DNA of 28,316 nt from UBA1081 sp964613045 (lineage in GTDB: Bacteria > Bacillota > Clostridia > Oscillospirales > Acutalibacteraceae). Within the stretch, counting starts at the first letter, position 1. Each line of letters begins with the position of its first letter. The stretch is from contig CAZTFS010000014.1 in NCBI GenBank assembly GCA_964613045.1, positions 1 to 28,316 on the forward strand. Reading direction: 5' to 3'. The notes under the pieces are model-generated. The model had not been told where the DNA came from. It worked only from the letters and a program-made list of their open reading frames with translations, and ran no database searches. The position numbers and the translations under genes are program-made. This document shows, one piece after another, positions 26,001 to 28,316 of the stretch.

Positions 26001-26779
26001 CTGACCATCTCCCACATTATCAGCGAAGCTGCCGCCGCCGCATTAAGTGATTCGGCTCTGCCCTTCATAGGAATGGTTACTCTTGAACAAACGGAAATAA
26101 CTTCATCGCTCAGACCGTTGCCTTCATTTCCGACTGCACATACAACACCGACCGACCTGTCCATCTCTGTAACAGGCAAAGCATCGCTGTCGGGAACTGC
26201 CGCATAGGTATTCATTCCGTTATCGGCACATTCCTTAAGAAATTCAGCCAGATCATTCACTGAAATGACATCAAGTCTCAGAAGCGAACCCATTGCGGCT
26301 CTCAATGCCTTAGGATTGTAGATGTCACAGCCGCCGCTGACTATTAAGCCGTTAAGCCCCAGTGCTTCGGCTGTTCTTGCCGCCGCACCGAGATTTCCCG
26401 GAGTCTGAACGTTTTCAAGAGCAATATACATACCATTATAATTTATTTTATCAATATTATTGCTTTTGTCAAGTGTTTTGCATATACAAAATACGCCCTG
26501 CGGATTTTTTGTATCCGAAAGCTTGAGCGAAACATCCTGAGTTATAACAAAACTTTCCTTACAGGAATCAAGAAGAACGGCAAGCTCCTCACCGTGTTCG
26601 GCAAGGGCTTTTTCTGTGACAAAGACAGTTTCTGCCTTGTGTCCGTTGATTGCGGCATCACAGCAAAGACGAAGCCCTTCAAGAAAAAAAGTGCCTGTTC
26701 TGCGACGCTCTGCACTGTCAGCACAAAGCTTTACCGCCTGTTTTATTCTGTCATTATTCCTGCTTGTAATACTTAACAT
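25997..26779 (-). CDS. SpoU/TrmH-family rRNA 2'-O-methyltransferase
   Basis: This 260-residue SPOUT methyltransferase has an N-terminal L30e-like substrate-binding domain (~1-105, ending with NPQGVFCI) and the three SpoU motifs: NVQTPGNLGAAARTAEA (123-139), VGNEGNGLSDEV (216-227) and IPMKGRAESLNAAAAAS (236-252). Family members 2'-O-methylate ribose in 23S rRNA (RlmB-like) or tRNA. The target cannot be read from sequence, but the position just after the L20/L35/IF3 operon suits an rRNA enzyme. AGGAGA lies 4-5 bases before the ATG. That ribosome site directly follows the T-tract of the rplT terminator, so expression must come by readthrough or from a promoter I cannot see. Confidence 0.9.
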   Translation of the reverse strand: MLSITSRNNDRIKQAVKLCADSAERRRTGTFFLEGLRLCCDAAINGHKAETVFVTEKALAEHGEELAVLLDSCKESFVITQDVSLKLSDTKNPQGVFCICKTLDKSNNIDKINYNGMYIALENVQTPGNLGAAARTAEALGLNGLIVSGGCDIYNPKALRAAMGSLLRLDVISVNDLAEFLKECADNGMNTYAAVPDSDALPVTEMDRSVGVVCAVGNEGNGLSDEVISVCSRVTIPMKGRAESLNAAAAASLIMWEMVR

Positions 26780-26790
26780 AGGTCTCTCCT

Positions 26791-26824
26791 AAAAACGGAA
26801 AAAGGGAATGCTTCCCGCATCCCC
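26791..26824 (-). terminator. Rho-independent terminator after rplT
   Basis: On the minus strand GGGGATGC (26824-26817) and GCATTCCC (26811-26804) form an 8-bp stem (one G-U) with a 5-base loop. It is followed by TTTTTCCGTTTTT at 26803-26791. It lies 14 bp after the rplT stop and only 11 bp before the start codon of the next gene on the same strand. Confidence 0.85.
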
Positions 26825-26838
26825 TGTTATTCACTTGA

Positions 26839-27195
26839 TTATTTAAGTGCAGCCTTAGCCTGCTCTGTAAGAGCTGTGAATGCTGCGGGATCAGCAATAG
26901 CGATCTCTGAAAGCATCTTTCTGTTAAGAGTGATGCCTGCCTTATTAAGACCGTTCATGAATGTTGAATAGTTCATGCCGTTGAGCTTGCAAGCTGCTGA
27001 AATTCTTGTGATCCAGAGACGGCGGAAGTTTCTCTTCTTCTGCTTTCTGCCGACATAAGCGTAGTTACCTGACTTCATAACAGCCTGTTTAGCTGTCTTG
27101 AAAAGTCTTGACTTTGAGCCATAGTAACCCTTAGCAAGCTTTAAAACTTTATTTCTTCTCTTACGAGTCATTGTAGCGCCTTTAATACGTGCCAT
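26839..27195 (-). CDS. rplT: 50S ribosomal protein L20
   Basis: This 118-residue bL20 is essential for early 50S assembly through binding of 23S rRNA, and it represses its own operon. The very basic N-terminal extension (MARIKGATMTRKRRNKVLKLAKGYYG) and the C-terminal globular half (AACKLNGMNYSTFMNGL and so on) are typical, and the length is that of the family. AGGAGG lies 9 bases before the ATG. It is the last gene of infC-rpmI-rplT and is followed by a terminator. Confidence 0.98.
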   Translation of the reverse strand: MARIKGATMTRKRRNKVLKLAKGYYGSKSRLFKTAKQAVMKSGNYAYVGRKQKKRNFRRLWITRISAACKLNGMNYSTFMNGLNKAGITLNRKMLSEIAIADPAAFTALTEQAKAALK

Positions 27196-27220
27196 TGGTA
27201 AGTTACCTCCTGATTATTAA

Positions 27221-27418
27221 TTATTTGTAAGGAATAAGCTTCTTGATCTGCTTAACATTTGTCTTATCAGCAACAGTTGTCTTACGCAGATTTCTTTTTC
27301 TCTTTGTGCTCTTCTTGTTGAGGATGTGTGACTTATATGCATGTGCACGGATGGGCTTACCATTCTTGGAAAGCTTAAAACGCTTCTTAGCGCCGCTGTT
27401 TGTTTTAATTTTGGGCAT
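27221..27418 (-). CDS. rpmI: 50S ribosomal protein L35
   Basis: This 65-residue basic protein is bL35 of the large subunit, with the characteristic MPKIKTNSGAKKRFK start and the HILNKKSTKRKRNLR segment. Length is exactly typical. AGGAGG lies 8 bases before the ATG. It sits between infC (30 bp) and rplT (25 bp) in the conserved operon. Confidence 0.98.
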   Translation of the reverse strand: MPKIKTNSGAKKRFKLSKNGKPIRAHAYKSHILNKKSTKRKRNLRKTTVADKTNVKQIKKLIPYK

Positions 27419-27448
27419 AATTAATTCCTCCTGTTTTTTGTAAAAAAA

Positions 27449-27967
27449 TTACTTATTGGGCTTTGCTGCAAGGAACATCAGCATCATGCGTCCTTCCAAT
27501 TTTGCAGGCTTTTCGATAACACCTGTTTCGCCGCACATCTCAGCGAATTTTGCCATTATCTCAAGACCTCTTTCGGGATGAGCCATTTCTCTGCCTCTGA
27601 AACGGATAGCTACTTTGACTTTGTTACCCTTGGAAAGGAATTTGTTTGCATGATTTGCCTTGGTCTCAAGGTCATGCGTATCGATATTTAAAGAAAGCTG
27701 AACTTCTTTGATATCAATCTGATGTTGGTTCTTTTTTGCTTCCTTTTCACGCTTCTGCATTTCAAACCTGTACTTACCGTAGTCCATAATTTTGCATACG
27801 GGCGGTTTAGCCTGCGGAGCGATCTTAACTAAATCGAGATTTCTCTGAGCCGCTATTTTAAGCGCATCTGCGGCAGACATGATACCGAGCTGTTCTCCGT
27901 CGTCGGTGACAACTCTTATCTCTCTGTCACGGATCTCCTCATTAAGCTGCATTTCCTTTGTACCGAT
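27449..27967 (-). CDS. infC: Translation initiation factor IF-3 (probable ATC start)
   Basis: This IF3 of 172 residues has an N-terminal domain (LNEEIRDREIRVV), a lysine-rich linker (PPVCKIMDYGKYRFEMQKREKEAKK), and a C-terminal domain with VKVAIRFRGREMAHPERG and EGRMMLMFLAAKP. It binds the 30S subunit and checks start-codon and initiator-tRNA fidelity. The longest frame begins at GTG 27976, but that GTG is part of the ribosome site GGAGGTG, and the next TTG is only 2 bases away. ATC at 27967 lies 8 bases after GGAGG, the ideal distance. ATG 27943 would remove eight residues and sit almost on its own GGA. Non-canonical AUU/AUC starts are known for infC and allow IF3 to repress itself. The start is inferred; the gene identity is secure. 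Confidence 0.93.
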   Translation of the reverse strand: MGTKEMQLNEEIRDREIRVVTDDGEQLGIMSAADALKIAAQRNLDLVKIAPQAKPPVCKIMDYGKYRFEMQKREKEAKKNQHQIDIKEVQLSLNIDTHDLETKANHANKFLSKGNKVKVAIRFRGREMAHPERGLEIMAKFAEMCGETGVIEKPAKLEGRMMLMFLAAKPNK

Positions 27968-28116
27968 GTTCAACACCTCCGAAAAATAAACAAAAGTGCA
28001 GATTTACATCCGCACTCGCACAATAACTCCCGAAAACGCATTCAGGAAGAATATTGACCTTACAGGAACTATCATCCGCAAGGTGAGTACGGCAAAGCCG
28101 TCTGCTTTGTTTTTGC
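27968..28116 (-). promoter_or_regulatory. infC operon leader, probable L20-type autoregulatory attenuator
   Basis: The ~150-nt untranslated leader contains a small hairpin ACGGC/GCCGT (28101-28089) and two copies of TGCGGATG on the transcript (28080-28073 and 28014-28007). The second copy forms the ascending arm of a terminator just ahead of the infC ribosome site. In Firmicutes the infC-rpmI-rplT leader is a known L20-binding element that controls premature termination. The layout here fits that class, though I have not matched it to the Rfam L20 leader model. Confidence 0.6.
27982..28015 (-). terminator. Leader attenuator hairpin upstream of infC
   Basis: On the minus strand GTGCGGAT (28015-28008) and ATCTGCAC (28003-27996) pair (one G-U), closing a GTAA tetraloop. 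They are followed by TTTTGTTTATTTTT (27995-27982). This intrinsic terminator ends only a few bases before the GGAGG site of infC, as expected for conditional termination in the leader. Confidence 0.75.
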
Positions 28117-28122
28117 CTGCTC

Positions 28123-28151
28123 ATTATATAACACTCTTTACGGTTTGTCAA
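28123..28151 (-). promoter_or_regulatory. Consensus sigma-A promoter of infC-rpmI-rplT
   Basis: A perfect TTGACA (28151-28146) and a perfect TATAAT (28128-28123) are separated by exactly 17 bases on the minus strand. Transcription should start near 28116, giving a leader of about 150 nt. A strong constitutive promoter is expected for ribosomal protein genes that are then attenuated. Confidence 0.9.
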
Positions 28152-28178
28152 TACCTATTTTGAAATTTTTCCTGACTA

Positions 28179-28207
28179 TTGACAAAACCACAAAAATGAC
28201 ATATAAT
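28179..28207 (+). promoter_or_regulatory. Consensus sigma-A promoter of a short non-coding transcript
   Basis: A perfect TTGACA (28179-28184) and a perfect TATAAT (28202-28207) are separated by exactly 17 bases on the plus strand. It is back to back with the infC promoter, with 27 bases between the two -35 boxes. The expected start is near 28214. There is no ribosome site or ORF downstream before a terminator. Confidence 0.85.
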
Positions 28208-28213
28208 ATAGCC

Positions 28214-28306
28214 GAGAGGTAACCGTTAAAAGCGGTTAGTGCTCATTTGTTGTTAAATTAAAGAAATAACAACCGTCACTTTGCCGAGTGGCGGTTGTTG
28301 CTTTTT
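28214..28306 (+). ncRNA. Predicted ~93-nt small RNA, possibly a type I antitoxin RNA
   Basis: The unit has a consensus promoter, no ORF and a strong terminator. The RNA would fold as a first hairpin TAACCG/CGGTTA (28220-28225 with 28233-28238, flanked by GAG/CTC at 28214-28216 and 28242-28244), then an A+T-rich stretch, then the terminal hairpin. The middle segment GTTGTTA (28249-28255) can also pair with TAACAAC (28267-28273), which would compete with the terminator. From memory, this layout resembles antisense RNAs that overlap the 3' end of small holin-like type I toxin genes (TxpA/BsrG type) in Firmicutes. The toxin would be on the minus strand beyond 28316. An attenuated leader for an off-window gene is the main alternative. 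Confidence 0.55.
28267..28306 (+). terminator. Terminator of the small RNA, likely bidirectional
   Basis: AACAACCGTCACT (28268-28280) and AGTGGCGGTTGTT (28287-28299) form a 13-bp stem (one G-U) with loop TTGCCG, followed by GCTTTTT. On the minus strand the same stem is followed by ATTTCTTTAATTT, so it could also end a transcript arriving from the right. Confidence 0.85.
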
Positions 28307-28316
28307 ACCTTAATAT

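Noticed and set aside
27942..28151. A 69-codon open frame upstream of and overlapping infC on the minus strand
   Set aside because: It begins inside the -35 box of the infC promoter and its internal ATG lies at the -10 box, so it would not be transcribed; no ribosome site and no recognisable protein.
28208..28306. A known metabolite riboswitch (preQ1, SAM, fluoride) or a T-box in the right-edge RNA
   Set aside because: The length (~93 nt), lack of a T-box bulge sequence and absence of the recognisable cores of these classes argue against it; a leader role is kept only as an alternative.

Overview
The window is 28.3 kb of low-to-mid GC chromosome from an endospore-forming clostridium. The gene orders (recJ-relA-dtd-hemZ; yhbY-nadD-yqeK-rsfS; rnc-smc-ftsY; topA-trmFO; infC-rpmI-rplT), strong AGGAGG ribosome binding sites, frequent ATGA overlaps, a Firmicutes HemZ, a folate-type TrmFO and dipicolinate synthase genes fit Clostridia. 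A Ruminococcus-like Oscillospiraceae member is my best guess. No tRNA, rRNA, CRISPR array, transposase or phage gene was seen.

Layout: (1) Positions 1-7900 form one minus-strand operon starting at recJ and running through a bifunctional (p)ppGpp synthetase/hydrolase, a PspC-domain membrane protein, dtd, a metallo-beta-lactamase-fold hydrolase and hemZ. It ends in a polysaccharide/lipid flippase gene cut by the window edge. (2) Positions 7901-9436 hold the only plus-strand genes, the sporulation pair dpaA-dpaB, divergent from recJ and preceded by a close match to a mother-cell sigma-K promoter. (3) Positions 9437-9754 are a non-coding stretch with a degenerate inverted-repeat element and the leuS terminator. 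(4) Positions 9755-26779 are a tightly packed minus-strand run of 14 genes. In transcription order these are: a SpoU-type rRNA methyltransferase, dprA, topA, trmFO, rnc, a radical SAM protein, smc, ftsY, rdgB, yhbY, nadD, yqeK, rsfS and leuS. It mixes RNA modification, chromosome topology and segregation, protein targeting, ribosome assembly, NAD synthesis and leucyl-tRNA charging. (5) Positions 26791-28151 carry infC-rpmI-rplT with a consensus promoter, an attenuator-type leader that looks like the L20 autoregulatory leader, and a terminator. (6) Positions 28179-28306 carry, on the plus strand, a consensus promoter followed about 90 nt later by a strong terminator with no ORF between. It resembles the antisense-RNA half of a type I toxin-antitoxin locus whose toxin would lie just off the right edge.

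Most of the window is conserved housekeeping sequence. The parts most worth a second look are the small RNA unit at the right edge, the probable AUC start of infC, the sigma-K promoter whose transcript would begin almost at the dpaA ribosome binding site, the 126-residue acidic C-terminal tail on FtsY, the inverted repeat at 9434-9675, and the terminator immediately upstream of the 14-gene run. Several gene starts were moved inward from the longest ORF on ribosome-binding-site grounds, as stated per gene.
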